From: Erythrobacter tepidarius
GTDB taxonomy: Bacteria; Pseudomonadota; Alphaproteobacteria; Sphingomonadales; Sphingomonadaceae
Reading direction: 5' to 3'
Length of the DNA: 64,000 bases
Assembly: GCF_002155695.1 (NCBI RefSeq)
Contig: NZ_MUYJ01000006.1
Coordinates: forward strand, 147,629-211,628
Below the pieces are notes generated by a model. That model was not told where the DNA came from and did not search any database. It saw nothing but the letters and a program-made list of their open reading frames with translations. How positions within the stretch are numbered: position 1 is the stretch's first letter; the number at the start of each line of letters is the position of its first letter. Below are positions 39,222-48,283 of the stretch, in pieces. The translations under genes and the position numbers were made by a program.

Positions 39222-40040
39222 TTAGAGATCCTCGAAGTTGGGCTTGCGGCGTTCCATCTCGGCCATCACCGCTTCGATCTGGTTGCGGCTGCGCATGATC
39301 GCGTGCTGTTCGATGCTTTCCTCCATCAGGATCGCGTCGGTATCGTTTTCGACCATCGCGGCCTGAAGGCGCTTGGCAGCGCGGATGGCGTGGGGGTTCT
39401 TGAGCGCAATCGTGCGGGCCAGCGCCAGCGCGCGTTCACGCGGACTGTCGTCCACATAGGTCGCCAGACCAAGCCGCTGCGCTTCAGCCCCGGTGAATTC
39501 GCGGTTGGTGTAGATCAGCTCGCGCAGCACGTCATCGCGCACCAGCCCGCGCCACAGGGCATAGCCGCCCATGTCGGGAACGAGGCCCCACTTCATTTCC
39601 ATGATCGCCATGCGGGTTTCGGGATGGACGATGCGGATGTCCGCCCCGCTCGCGATCTGCAGGCCGCCGCCGAAGCACACCCCGTGCACCGCGGCGATGA
39701 CGGGCACGGGCAGCTTGCGCCACTGCATCGCCACCTGCTGCGCGCGGTTGGCATTGCCATAGGTGCGTTCGGTCAGCGGGGGTTCGTCCGCGGCCGGCGG
39801 CTTCGAGAAGTTCGCCAGATCGAGCCCGGCGCAGAACGCCCGCCCCTCGCCCGACAGCACCACGGCGCGCAGGCCCTTCATCCGCTGGAGCGCGCTGCCC
39901 GCCTCGATGATGCGCTGAAACATCGCCGGGTCGAGTGCATTGAGCTTGTCGGTGCGCACCAGGCGCACGTCTGCCACGCCGTCTTCGCCCAGTTCGATGG
40001 CGACGCGATCATTGACGATGGTGGTAGCGGTGGCCGTCAT
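39222..40040 (-). CDS. Enoyl-CoA hydratase/isomerase (crotonase family)
   Basis: 272 residues with the crotonase oxyanion-hole motifs AFCAGLDLANF and GVCFGGGLQIASGADIRI, and the MEMKWGLVPDMGG segment. An enoyl-CoA hydratase or isomerase of fatty acid or related CoA degradation. Monocistronic. Which catalytic glutamates are kept is uncertain, since only one is plain in MEMKWG, so the exact reaction could be isomerase rather than hydratase. Confidence 0.88.
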   Translation of the reverse strand: MTATATTIVNDRVAIELGEDGVADVRLVRTDKLNALDPAMFQRIIEAGSALQRMKGLRAVVLSGEGRAFCAGLDLANFSKPPAADEPPLTERTYGNANRAQQVAMQWRKLPVPVIAAVHGVCFGGGLQIASGADIRIVHPETRMAIMEMKWGLVPDMGGYALWRGLVRDDVLRELIYTNREFTGAEAQRLGLATYVDDSPRERALALARTIALKNPHAIRAAKRLQAAMVENDTDAILMEESIEQHAIMRSRNQIEAVMAEMERRKPNFEDL

Positions 40041-40113
40041 GGTGCTCTGATCCCTCGAAACGCGCTGTGTGCAGCCTCAGCCTTGCCGATTCCGGCCGCC
40101 AAGTCCAGTTGCT

Positions 40114-40516
40114 CTAGGCACCCATGCTCCGCGTCAGCCGGTAATCGGCCGGGTCGAGCGCAGTGGCGAGGTAATAGGCGCCGTCGGGATGGGGCGCGAC
40201 CATCCGCGCAAGCCCGAAAGGCTCAAGCCTGGCCCGGCGCCGCGCGACGAGCACCGCAAGGCCGGTGGTCTCCCGCTCGAAGGTGATGCGCCCCACCTCG
40301 GCCAGGCAGCGCGCGGCAGTCCATGCGCTCGCCCGGCTGCTGCGCCCGCCCCCACAGCAGCGCGAATTCGTGCGGATGCAGGCCCAGCCAGCGATCCGCG
40401 ACCCGGCCATCGCGGTGGAGCAGATCGCGCGTGACCTCGCCAGTCTCGCGAAAACGCGGGATCAGCGTGTCGCGGTCAGACAACGAGCCGTTGGCGGAAT
40501 GCGGCATCTCCTTCAA
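40114..40516 (-). pseudogene. Stand-alone OmpR-type winged-helix protein, frameshifted
   Basis: The N-terminal part (MKEMPHSANGSLSDRDTL, then DRWLGLHPHEFALLWGRAQQPGER) and the C-terminal part (RCLAEVGRITFERETTGLAV, RARLEPFGLARMV, PDGAYYLA) lie in adjacent frames. Joined, they give a winged-helix fold of the Trans_reg_C type: LHPHEFALLW, a recognition helix with LAVLVARRRARLEPFG, and a GxYYLA wing. No receiver domain precedes it. Insertion of a GC dinucleotide in the CG-rich stretch near 40315-40325 would restore one frame of about 133 residues. A real mutation, a sequencing error or programmed frameshifting could explain it. Confidence 0.6.
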
Positions 40517-40590
40517 ACCCGACCCAACCTCGGCTGACTACCTAACCCATCCGGCAATCCGATGCCCGCGGGTTTGGCGAAGATGACAGC

Positions 40591-41790
40591 TCACGCCGCC
40601 GAGGAGTTGACGCCGAGCGACTGGAGGTAACGCCGGATGTTGCGCGCGGCCTGCCGCAGGCGCTGCTCGTTCTCGACCATGGCGATGCGGACATAGCCCT
40701 CGCCGTTCTCGCCATAGCCCACACCCGGCGCGACCGCGACTTGCGCCTCGGTCAGCAGCTGCTTGGAAAATTCGAGGCTGCCCATGCTCTTCAGCGCCGG
40801 CGGCAGCGGCGCCCAGGCGAACATCGAGGCCGAAGGCGCGGGGATTTCCCACCCGGCGCGGCCGAAAGCCTCGACCATCACGTCGCGGCGCTTGCGATAG
40901 AGCGCGCGGTTGGCCTCGACGATATCCTGCGGGCCGTTGAGCGCGGCGCAGGCCGCCGCCTGAATCGGCGTGAAGGCGCCGTAGTCCAGATAGGACTTCA
41001 CCCGCGTGAGCGCCGCGATCAGCTGACGGTTGCCCACCGCAAAGCCCATCCGCCAGCCCGCCATCGAATAGGTCTTGGACATCGAGGTGAACTCGATCGC
41101 GACATCTTTCGCGCCGGGCACCTGCATGATCGAAGGTGTGGGATTGCCGTCGAAATAGAGCTCGGAATAGGCCAGATCGGAGACCACCCAGACCTGATTC
41201 TCCTTCGCCCAGGCCACCAGCCGCTGGTAGAAGGCCAGATCGACCGTCTCGGCGGTGGGGTTGGACGGATAGCTCACCACCAGCACCGAAGGGCGCGGCA
41301 CGGTGAAATTCATCGCCCGTTCGAGCGATTCCCAGTAATATTCATCGGGCGTGGTCGGCACCGAGCGGATCGTGGCGCCGGCAATGATGAAGCCGAAGGT
41401 GTGGATCGGGTAGCTCGGATTGGGTGCCAAGACCACGTCGCCCGGCGCGATGATCGCGGTGGCGAGGCTGGAAAGCCCCTCCTTCGAGCCCATCGTCACC
41501 ACTACCTCGGTTTCGGGATCGAGTTCGACCCCAAAACGGCGCGCGTAGTAGCCCGCCTGGGCGCGGCGCAGCCCGGGAATGCCCTTGGACTGCGAATAGC
41601 CATGCGCATCGGGCTTGGCCGCGACTTCGCACAGCTTGTCGATGACATGCTGAGGCGGGGGTTGATCGGGATTGCCCATGCCCAGATCGATGATGTCCTG
41701 CCCGGCCAGACGGGCGGCGTGACGCATCGCGTTGACTTCGGCGATCACATATGGCGGCATCCGCTTCATCCGGTAGAACTGATCATTCAT
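40591..41790 (-). CDS. alaC: Alanine-forming aminotransferase AlaC
   Basis: 399 residues of fold-type I PLP aminotransferase: IIDLGMGNPDQPPPQHV, GSKEGLSSLATAI, NPSYPIHTFGF, VSYPSNPTAET, LAYSELYFDG and the PLP lysine in TSMSKTYSMAGWRMGFAVG. The MNDQFYRMKRMPPYVIAEVNAMR start is the wording of AlaC glutamate-pyruvate aminotransferases. It interconverts pyruvate and glutamate with alanine and 2-oxoglutarate. Transcribed away from phaC with about 170 bp between starts. Confidence 0.93.
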   Translation of the reverse strand: MNDQFYRMKRMPPYVIAEVNAMRHAARLAGQDIIDLGMGNPDQPPPQHVIDKLCEVAAKPDAHGYSQSKGIPGLRRAQAGYYARRFGVELDPETEVVVTMGSKEGLSSLATAIIAPGDVVLAPNPSYPIHTFGFIIAGATIRSVPTTPDEYYWESLERAMNFTVPRPSVLVVSYPSNPTAETVDLAFYQRLVAWAKENQVWVVSDLAYSELYFDGNPTPSIMQVPGAKDVAIEFTSMSKTYSMAGWRMGFAVGNRQLIAALTRVKSYLDYGAFTPIQAAACAALNGPQDIVEANRALYRKRRDVMVEAFGRAGWEIPAPSASMFAWAPLPPALKSMGSLEFSKQLLTEAQVAVAPGVGYGENGEGYVRIAMVENEQRLRQAARNIRRYLQSLGVNSSAA

Positions 41791-41966
41791 CGACGTTCTT
41801 CTTCATCCTTGGTGGCTCGCATGGCCTGCACGCTGGGGCGACACATCTCCCCTAAGCCAATAGCCCTCGCCGAGGGAAGGCGTTTTCGCTAGATTGCCGC
41901 TGGCGCGTCAGGGCCGGCGCGGCCATGATCGCGGCGAGACGCGGAAACTCGGGACATTTGCGGAAA

Positions 41967-43892
41967 ATGGCGGACGACAAGGACTTGACGGCGGGGGCCG
42001 AAGCGGCGGCGGAAAGCATCCGCGGTTTCTTCGATATGCAGGGCGAGGCGCTGCGCGAACTGCTCGCCAAGGGGCTGGGCGGCGCCACCTCGCCCGACGC
42101 GCTGGCGGCGCTGATGCCGCAAGGCATCGACGTGGGCGAGCTTGGCGAATGGGCCAACGCCAGCGCGCAGCTCCAGCAGCTGTGGCTCGATTTTGCGGCC
42201 CATCAGGCCAGCAAGGCGGCCGAGCAGGCCGCGCAGGGCGCCCATCCGGTCGATCCGGCGCAATGGCTGGTGATCTCGCAGTCGATGCTCGCGCAGATGC
42301 CCATGGGCCTGCTCGGCGCGCAGGCCAAGCTGGCGCAGGAGGCGTTCGAGCTGTGGCAGGGGATGGCGCAATCCTTCCTCGCCGGCGCGGCGAGCGAGGC
42401 CCCCGAGCCGGAGGCCCTGCCGCTGCATGACCGGCGCTTTGCCGATCCGGCGTGGCGCGAACATCCGGCCTTCCTCCTGCTGCACCAGACCTATCTGATG
42501 CTGGCCGAATATTTCCGTAACAGCGTGAAGGCGATGCAGGGGCTCGATCCGGCCAAGCGCGAGCAGCTCGAATTCGCGGTGAGTGCGCTGGCCGAGGCGA
42601 TGAGCCCGGACAATTTCCTGCTCACCAATCCGGTGGTGCTGAAACGCACGGTCGAGACGCGGGGGCAGAGCCTCGTGCGCGGGATGCGGCACCTCATCAA
42701 CGATCTCAAGCGCGGGCAGCTGACCCATACCGATCCCGACGCCTTCCGTCTGGGCGAGAACCTCGCGGCGACGCCGGGCAAGGTGGTGCACGAGACCCCG
42801 CTCTACCAGCTGATCCAGTATTCGCCTGCCACCGAACAGGTGTTGGAGGTGCCGCTGGTGATCTTCCCGCCATGGATCAACCGTTTCTACATCCTCGACC
42901 TGACGCCCAAGAAGAGCTTCATCAAATGGGCGGTCGATCAGGGCATTTCGGTGTTCGTGGTCAGCTGGAAGAGCGCCGATGCAACCATGGCTGACGTGGT
43001 ATGGGACGATTACATCCGCGCCCAGATCGAGACGATCGACCATGTCCGTGCGCGACTCGCCGTACCGGCCGTGCACACCATCGGCTATTGCGTCGCCGGA
43101 ACGACGCTGGCTGCGACGCTGGCGGTGCTGGCCCGGCGGGGCGAGGCGGAAAAGGTCAAGTCCGCGACCTTCTTCACCGCCCAGGTCGATTTCGAGCGCG
43201 CGGGCGATCTCAAGCATTTCGTCGATGAAGGGCAGCTGCAGATGATCGCGCAATTGTCGCCGCAAGGCTATCTCGACGGGCGCTATCTCGCCGCGACCTT
43301 CAACGCGCTGCGGGGCAAGGATCTGATCTGGAACTACGTCGTCAACAACTATCTGCTGGGCGAGGATTATCCCGCCTTCGACTTGCTCCACTGGAACGGC
43401 GACGTCACCAACCTGCCTGCCAAGTGGCACAATGCCTATCTGCGCGATCTCTATCGCGACAACAAGCTGGTGGTGCCCGATGCCCTGTCAGCCGACGGCA
43501 CGCCGATCGACCTGACCCGCGTCACCACCCCTGCCTATGTGCAGGCGGGACGCGAGGATCACATCGCGCCGGCCGAAAGCGTGTGGCGGATCACCGAGCA
43601 TTTCAAGGGGCCGCTGGAATTCCTGCTCGCCGGCTCCGGCCACATTGCCGGGGTGGTCAACCCCCCGAGCGCGAACAAGTACCAGTACTGGACCGGCGAC
43701 AGCAGCGCGCCGTCGTTGAAGGCCTTTATCGCGAGCGCCGAGGAACATCCGGGCAGCTGGTGGCCGCACTGGCTCGGCTGGCTGGAGCGTCAGGACAATA
43801 CCCGTGTTCCGGCCAGCGGCAAGCGGGTGCCGGGCGGCCCGGGCGACAGGGTGATCGAGGACGCCCCCGGCCGTTATGTCAAGATGAGGTGA
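41967..43892 (+). CDS. phaC: Class I poly(3-hydroxyalkanoate) synthase
   Basis: 641 residues of the class I PHA synthase: N-terminal domain ending in the FRNSVKAMQGLDPAKREQLEF region, then the alpha/beta hydrolase core with the lipase-like box GYCVAG, the active Cys at residue 375. The catalytic Asp is in AGREDHIAPAESV and the His in GSGHIAGVVNPP. LVIFPPWINRFYILDL and WAVDQGISVFVVSWK are family hallmarks. It polymerises 3-hydroxyacyl-CoA on granule surfaces. The ATG of MADDKDL was chosen; another start 14 codons earlier is possible. Phasin follows after a promoter-operator region, so both belong to one storage locus. Confidence 0.95.
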   Translation: MADDKDLTAGAEAAAESIRGFFDMQGEALRELLAKGLGGATSPDALAALMPQGIDVGELGEWANASAQLQQLWLDFAAHQASKAAEQAAQGAHPVDPAQWLVISQSMLAQMPMGLLGAQAKLAQEAFELWQGMAQSFLAGAASEAPEPEALPLHDRRFADPAWREHPAFLLLHQTYLMLAEYFRNSVKAMQGLDPAKREQLEFAVSALAEAMSPDNFLLTNPVVLKRTVETRGQSLVRGMRHLINDLKRGQLTHTDPDAFRLGENLAATPGKVVHETPLYQLIQYSPATEQVLEVPLVIFPPWINRFYILDLTPKKSFIKWAVDQGISVFVVSWKSADATMADVVWDDYIRAQIETIDHVRARLAVPAVHTIGYCVAGTTLAATLAVLARRGEAEKVKSATFFTAQVDFERAGDLKHFVDEGQLQMIAQLSPQGYLDGRYLAATFNALRGKDLIWNYVVNNYLLGEDYPAFDLLHWNGDVTNLPAKWHNAYLRDLYRDNKLVVPDALSADGTPIDLTRVTTPAYVQAGREDHIAPAESVWRITEHFKGPLEFLLAGSGHIAGVVNPPSANKYQYWTGDSSAPSLKAFIASAEEHPGSWWPHWLGWLERQDNTRVPASGKRVPGGPGDRVIEDAPGRYVKMR

Positions 43893-43922
43893 GGCTAACA
43901 TACTGAATCAATGCTATTAATC

Positions 43923-43949
43923 GCTTTTTTGTGCGCTGCACAAAAAAGC
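43923..43949. promoter_or_regulatory. 12-bp-arm palindrome between phaC and phasin (PhaR-type operator candidate)
   Basis: GCTTTTTTGTGC, three bases, GCACAAAAAAGC: a perfect palindrome ending where the phasin promoter -35 starts. A second, imperfect TTGTGCA-G-TGCAA lies over the start point near 43977. PhaR repressors of alphaproteobacteria recognise TGC/GCA inverted repeats upstream of phasin genes. The T-run after the stem could also terminate phaC transcription. phaR itself is not in the window. Confidence 0.55.
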
Positions 43950-43977
43950 TTGACTTCGCAGTCGCACTCACTATTTT
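43950..43977 (+). promoter_or_regulatory. Candidate phasin promoter
   Basis: TTGACT and TATTTT separated by 16 bp, with the start codon of the phasin 28 bp further on. The -35 abuts the long palindrome and the second TGC repeat overlaps the expected start, so binding there would block polymerase. Confidence 0.55.
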
Positions 43978-44005
43978 GTGCAGTGCAACATGAAGCGAGG
44001 TCATC

Positions 44006-44773
44006 ATGTCCGAGGTTGAAACCCCTGCTGCCGCTCCCAAGGCTGCGCCGGTCGCCAAGATCGACGCGGCTGCCGAGAAGGCCTATGCTGAAGCGGCCGC
44101 CAAGGTCGTCGCTGCGCCCAAGGCCGAAACCTCGGCTGGCGTGAAGAAGCCCGCCGCACCGCAACCGACGCTCGCCACGCGCGCGGCCAAGAAAGCTCCG
44201 GCAAAGAAGGCTACGCCAAAGAAGCCCGCCGCGCCCAAGAAGGCTGCCGTCAAGCCGAATGCCGCGAAGAAGGCCGCAAAGGTCGCCGCGGCGCCCAAGA
44301 CCAACCCCGTCATCAAGCTCAAGGATACGATCATGGCCACCACCAAGAACACCGACATCACCGCCACCGCCAAGGAAATCATCGCCGACGTCCAGGCCCG
44401 CGCCAAGACCGCCTACGACAAGACCGCCGCGCTGGCCAGCGAAGCCACCGAATTCGGCAAGGCCAATGTCGAGGCCATGGTTGAAAGCGGCAAGATCTTC
44501 TTCGCCGGCGCGCAGGACATCGTGAAGAGCGACATCGAGACCGGCAAGGCCGTGCTCGAGACTGTCGTCGAAGACGCCAAGAAGGTCGCCGCGGTCAAGT
44601 CGCCGACCGAGCTGATGCAGCTTCAGGGCGAAATCGCCCGCCGCAACTTCGACGCGCTGGTCTCCTTCGGCTCGAAGCGCACCGAAGCCTGGGTGAAGCT
44701 CTACAACGATGCCTTCGCTCCGATCTCGAACCGCGTCAGCGTCGCTGCCGAGAAGATCTCGAAGGCGGCCTGA
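44006..44773 (+). CDS. phaP: Phasin with histone-like N-terminal extension
   Basis: 255 residues in two parts. Residues 1-108 are low-complexity Ala/Lys/Pro with KKPAAP-type repeats (AAKKAPAKKATPKKPAAPKK), strongly basic like histone H1 and the PhaF tail of pseudomonads. Residues 115-255 are a phasin_2-type helical domain (IIADVQARAKTAYDKTAALA, ESGKIFFAGAQDI, KSPTELMQLQGEIARRNFDALV). An internal ATG at 44333 (MATTKNTD) has AAGGA seven bases upstream, so a short form without the extension may be made. The protein coats PHA granules; the basic region may tether granules to DNA. A strong terminator follows. Confidence 0.9.
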   Translation: MSEVETPAAAPKAAPVAKIDAAAEKAYAEAAAKVVAAPKAETSAGVKKPAAPQPTLATRAAKKAPAKKATPKKPAAPKKAAVKPNAAKKAAKVAAAPKTNPVIKLKDTIMATTKNTDITATAKEIIADVQARAKTAYDKTAALASEATEFGKANVEAMVESGKIFFAGAQDIVKSDIETGKAVLETVVEDAKKVAAVKSPTELMQLQGEIARRNFDALVSFGSKRTEAWVKLYNDAFAPISNRVSVAAEKISKAA

Positions 44774-44845
44774 GCCACGAGTTCCTGGACCGGTCCTCTC
44801 TCCTCTCTCTCCCAACCCGGTCCACGAGAGCGCGCCGACCGGCGC

Positions 44846-44885
44846 TGGCCGGCCAGACCTTTGCGTCTGGCCGGCCATTTCTTTT
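44846..44885 (+). terminator. Strong Rho-independent terminator after phasin
   Basis: 13-bp perfect stem TGGCCGGCCAGAC/GTCTGGCCGGCCA, 6-nt loop CTTTGC, then TTTCTTTT. Confidence 0.92.
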
Positions 44886-44944
44886 GGCGCGCCACGCGCA
44901 CCAACTGCTTGCACAGATGCCAGCGAATCCCATAATGATGAGCT

Positions 44945-45343
44945 ATGCCGTGCATGACTGTTCCCCAACTCGCCGAGAGTGCCGCGCTGCCGCTCGCCAT
45001 GCGCCCCCGCGCGGGCGAGGATGATGGCGGCAGGGACGCGGACGGCGCCGGCCAGATCGGCATCGCCACCAAGACCCGCGCCAAACCCAAGAAGCCGAGC
45101 CAGTACAAGGTGCTGATGCTCAATGACGACTACACCCCGATGGAATTCGTGGTGATGGTTCTGAAGCGCTTCTTCGGCATGGATCTGGAACAGGCCACCC
45201 GCGTCATGCTCCACGTTCACCAGCGCGGGGTCGGCGTGTGCGGGATCTTCCCTTACGAGATCGCCGAGACCAAGGTGAACCAGGTGATGGACTTCGCGCG
45301 CCAGAACCAGCACCCGCTGCAATGCACGCTGGAAAAGGCGTGA
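44945..45343 (+). CDS. clpS: ATP-dependent Clp protease adaptor ClpS
   Basis: 132 residues, the C-terminal 80 being the ClpS fold: [24 protein letters not shown] with the N-degron pocket Asn/Asp, [21 protein letters not shown]. The N-terminal 50 residues are low-complexity ([14 protein letters not shown]), longer than in E. coli ClpS. It hands N-degron substrates to ClpA. Alternative starts at codon 4 or 19 exist. clpA is not adjacent; a DUF427 gene follows after 13 bp. Confidence 0.93.
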   Translation: MPCMTVPQLAESAALPLAMRPRAGEDDGGRDADGAGQIGIATKTRAKPKKPSQYKVLMLNDDYTPMEFVVMVLKRFFGMDLEQATRVMLHVHQRGVGVCGIFPYEIAETKVNQVMDFARQNQHPLQCTLEKA

Positions 45344-45356
45344 TCGGCGCGCGCTG

Positions 45357-45863
45357 ATGCGCCTGCCCCATCACCCCGCACCCGATCGGGCTCTGCCCGG
45401 ACAGGAAAGCGTGTGGAACTACCCCCGCCCCGCCGTCGCCGAACCGACCAAGCGCCATGTCCGCATCATTCACAAGGGCCATGTCTTGGCCGACAGCCGC
45501 GCGGCCTGGCGCGTCCTCGAAACCGCGCACCCGCCCAGCTATTACATCCCGCCAGATGACATCGCGATGGCGCACCTCGTGCCGAGCCCGGCGTGCTCGA
45601 TCTGCGAATGGAAGGGAAGGGCGATCTATTGGGACGTGACGATCGGCGGCGAGACCATCGCGCAGGCGGGCTGGTTCTACCCCGCGCCCGCGCCCGCCTT
45701 TGCCGGGATCGCGGGCCACATCGCTTTCTACGCCGCCCCCTTCGACGAAGTGACGCTGGACGGTGAACAGGTCACGCCCCAACCCGGCGGCTTCTATGGC
45801 GGGTGGATCAGCCCGCGCGAGGCCGGGCCGTTCAAGGGCATACCCGGCAGCAGCTGGTGGTGA
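45357..45863 (+). CDS. DUF427-family protein
   Basis: 168 residues with the DUF427 beta-fold: VRIIHKGHVLADSRAAWRVLE, PSYYIPPDDIAMAHL, CEWKGRAIYWDV and IAFYAAPFDEVTLDGE. Found widely in bacteria, function unknown. It sits 13 bp behind clpS, likely in the same transcript. Two tryptophans close the protein. The start just after clpS could instead be 18 codons further in. Confidence 0.8.
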   Translation: MRLPHHPAPDRALPGQESVWNYPRPAVAEPTKRHVRIIHKGHVLADSRAAWRVLETAHPPSYYIPPDDIAMAHLVPSPACSICEWKGRAIYWDVTIGGETIAQAGWFYPAPAPAFAGIAGHIAFYAAPFDEVTLDGEQVTPQPGGFYGGWISPREAGPFKGIPGSSWW

Positions 45864-45928
45864 TGGCGCTGCTGGTAATTGCCCGCAGGGCGCGCTAGGG
45901 CCGCGAGGGTCATCGACGGATACGCCCC

Positions 45929-47164
45929 TTGTTCAAGCTCGTCCCCAGCATCGATCGCTATATCCTGCGGCTGACCGTGGTGCCGATGCTGGGCGTATTC
46001 GCGCTCGCGGCGAGCCTGCTGATGCTCGACAAGATGCTGCGGCTGTTCGATTTCGTCGCGGTCGAAGGCGGGCCGGTGGCGGTGGTGTTCAAGATGCTCG
46101 GCGCGCTGATCCCGGAATATGCCAGCCTCGCGATTCCGCTCGGGCTGCTGCTCGGCGTGCTGCTCGCCTTCCGCAAGCTCGCCGTGACCAGCGAGCTCGA
46201 CTCGATGCGCGCGCTCGGCCTGTCCTACAACCGGCTGCTCAGGATGCCCTACCTCATCACCCTGGCGCTGATGGCGGTGAACGTGGCGCTGGTGTTCTAC
46301 ATCCAGCCGGTCAGCCGCTACTACTATGAGCAGATGGAATACGAGCTGCGCTCGGGCGCGCTCGGGGCCTCGATCAAGGTCGGCGAGTTCACCACGCTGG
46401 CCGACCGCATGGCGCTGCGCATCGAGCAGAGCGAGGACGAGGGCCGGCGCCTGATCGGCATCTTCGCCCGCGTCTCGAATGCCAAGGGGCAGGCGCTCAG
46501 TATCAGCGCGCGCGAGGGGGCTTTCCTTGCCACCCGCGACAATCCCGACACGATCATCCTGCGCCTTACCGAGGGCACGATCATCCAGGAAACCGGCAGC
46601 AAGACCCCGCGCGTCCTGAGCTTCAGCCGCCACGATCTGCCGATCGATCTGCCCGCGATCGAAAAGTTCCGCGCCCGCGGCGATGCCACGCGCGAATATA
46701 TCCTGCCCGAACTGCTCAGCATCGGCTGGAGCGACAAGAGCGCCCCGCGCGAACGCGATGCGAGCGTGGCCAGCTTCAATTTCCGGCTGGTCGAAATCGT
46801 GATGATGGCGCTGATGCCGCTCTTGGCGGTGGCGCTGGCGATTCCACCCAAGCGCTCGACCAGCGCATTGGGCGTGTTCGTCTCGATCGTGATGGTGGTC
46901 GCCTATCACAAGGTCAACCAGTATGGCGAGGACGTCGCCGCGCTCGGCCGGCTCGATCCGATCCTCGCGCTGTGGGTGCCCTTCGTGATCTTCGCCGCGC
47001 TGATCGTGTGGATGTATTACCGCGTCGCCTATGTCCCCGGCGGGCAGGCGATCGGCGCGCTCGAGACCGCCTTTGCCAAGCTGTCGAAGCAGGTGGTGAA
47101 ACTGTTCACCCGCCGCCGCCCGCGCAGCCATCCGGCGGCGCCGCAACTGGCGCCAGCGCAATAG
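45929..47164 (+). CDS. lptF: LPS export ABC transporter permease LptF
   Basis: 411 residues beginning at a TTG (MFKLVPSIDRYILRL). Two N-terminal helices flank FKMLGALIPEYASLAIPLGLLLGVLLAFRKLAVTSELDSMRA, quoted here as GLLLGVLLAFRKL and SELDSMRALGLSYN, the coupling region of the LptF/LptG family. A periplasmic jellyroll follows (TRMALRIEQ-type strands), then four helices with LLAVALAIPPKRST. With LptG and LptB it lifts lipopolysaccharide from the inner membrane. No ATG lies close upstream. lptG follows 9 bp after. Confidence 0.92.
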   Translation: MFKLVPSIDRYILRLTVVPMLGVFALAASLLMLDKMLRLFDFVAVEGGPVAVVFKMLGALIPEYASLAIPLGLLLGVLLAFRKLAVTSELDSMRALGLSYNRLLRMPYLITLALMAVNVALVFYIQPVSRYYYEQMEYELRSGALGASIKVGEFTTLADRMALRIEQSEDEGRRLIGIFARVSNAKGQALSISAREGAFLATRDNPDTIILRLTEGTIIQETGSKTPRVLSFSRHDLPIDLPAIEKFRARGDATREYILPELLSIGWSDKSAPRERDASVASFNFRLVEIVMMALMPLLAVALAIPPKRSTSALGVFVSIVMVVAYHKVNQYGEDVAALGRLDPILALWVPFVIFAALIVWMYYRVAYVPGGQAIGALETAFAKLSKQVVKLFTRRRPRSHPAAPQLAPAQ

Positions 47165-47173
47165 GCCTGAGCG

Positions 47174-48283
47174 ATGCAGTTCGAATTCTTCCCCTCGCGC
47201 ACGCTGACGCTCTACCTTGCGAAGATGTTCGTGGTGCGCATCCTTGCGGTGCTGGTGATGTTGGTGCTGGTGCTGCTGGCGCTCGATCTGCTGGCGGCGA
47301 CGGGCGACATCCTCAAGGTGCCGGGCAACGGGCAGGCGGAGATCCTTCACTATGCCAGCCTGCGCACGCCGCAGCTGGTAAGCCGCTTTCTGCCCTATTC
47401 GGTGCTGCTGGCCACGCTGATCACGCTGGTAACGCTGAACCAGAACAGCGAGGTGGTGGCGATGAAGGCAGCCGGTCTTTCCGCGCACCAGGTGCTCGCC
47501 CCGCTGCTGCTGACAGCCGCGCTCGTGGCGGTGGTCAGTTTTGCCTTCAACGAGCGCATCGTCACCCGCGCCAATGCGACGCTCAAGGCGTGGGAGGCGG
47601 CCGAATATGGTGCCAAGCCGCCGCCGGGCACCGGCGCGGGCGGGGTGCGTTCCAACGTCTATCTCAGCGACGGGCAGAACATCCTCGCGGCGGCGCGCCT
47701 TGCCGGACGGGGCGAAGACATCGTGCTGACCGGCGTCACCTGGTACGAACGCACGCCATCGGGCATCATCCGCGCCCAGATCCGCGCCCCGCGCGCGACC
47801 TATGCCGCGCCGGGCTGGCGGCTGGAACAGCCGGTGCGCTTCGACGTTGCCGCAGCCGCCACCGAACGACTGCCGGAGATGGTGGTGGGCAGGGGGCTCA
47901 GCCCGGCGCAGATCGGCCTGCAATCGGTCGACCCGGATTCGCAGAGCTTCTGGGAGCTGTCCAGGACGATCGATGCCTTTGCCGCCGCCAGACGCAACAC
48001 CGAGGAATTGCGCGCCAAGTGGTGGCACCGCCTTTCGGGGCCGCTCTCGGCGCTGCTGATGCCGCTGCTCGGCTCGGTCGCCGCCTTCGGGCTGGCGCGT
48101 TCCGGCCAGCTGTTCTTGCGCGCGATCATCGGCATGGCGCTCGGCTTTGCCTATTTCGTGGTCGACAATGCCGCGCTGGCGATGGGCAGTTTCGGCGGCT
48201 ACCCGCCGCTGCTGGCCGCCTGGGCGCCGTTCCTGCTGTTCCTGCTGCTCGGCGAGACGGTGCTGATCCGGACCGAGGAATGA
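47174..48283 (+). CDS. lptG: LPS export ABC transporter permease LptG
   Basis: 369 residues, paired with LptF: FFPSRTLTLYLAKMFVVRI, LLVTLITLVTLNQNSEVVAMKAAG (the coupling helix wording), a periplasmic domain with SDGQNILAAARLAG, and C-terminal helices SGPLSALLMPLLGSV. Starts 9 bp behind lptF with a weak Shine-Dalgarno sequence. The 150 bp after its stop carries no gene. Confidence 0.92.
   Translation: MQFEFFPSRTLTLYLAKMFVVRILAVLVMLVLVLLALDLLAATGDILKVPGNGQAEILHYASLRTPQLVSRFLPYSVLLATLITLVTLNQNSEVVAMKAAGLSAHQVLAPLLLTAALVAVVSFAFNERIVTRANATLKAWEAAEYGAKPPPGTGAGGVRSNVYLSDGQNILAAARLAGRGEDIVLTGVTWYERTPSGIIRAQIRAPRATYAAPGWRLEQPVRFDVAAAATERLPEMVVGRGLSPAQIGLQSVDPDSQSFWELSRTIDAFAAARRNTEELRAKWWHRLSGPLSALLMPLLGSVAAFGLARSGQLFLRAIIGMALGFAYFVVDNAALAMGSFGGYPPLLAAWAPFLLFLLLGETVLIRTEE

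Noticed and set aside
43895..45322. A 475-codon minus-strand frame opposite phasin and clpS
   Set aside because: Gly/Leu-rich shadow of the Ala/Lys-rich phasin coding strand.
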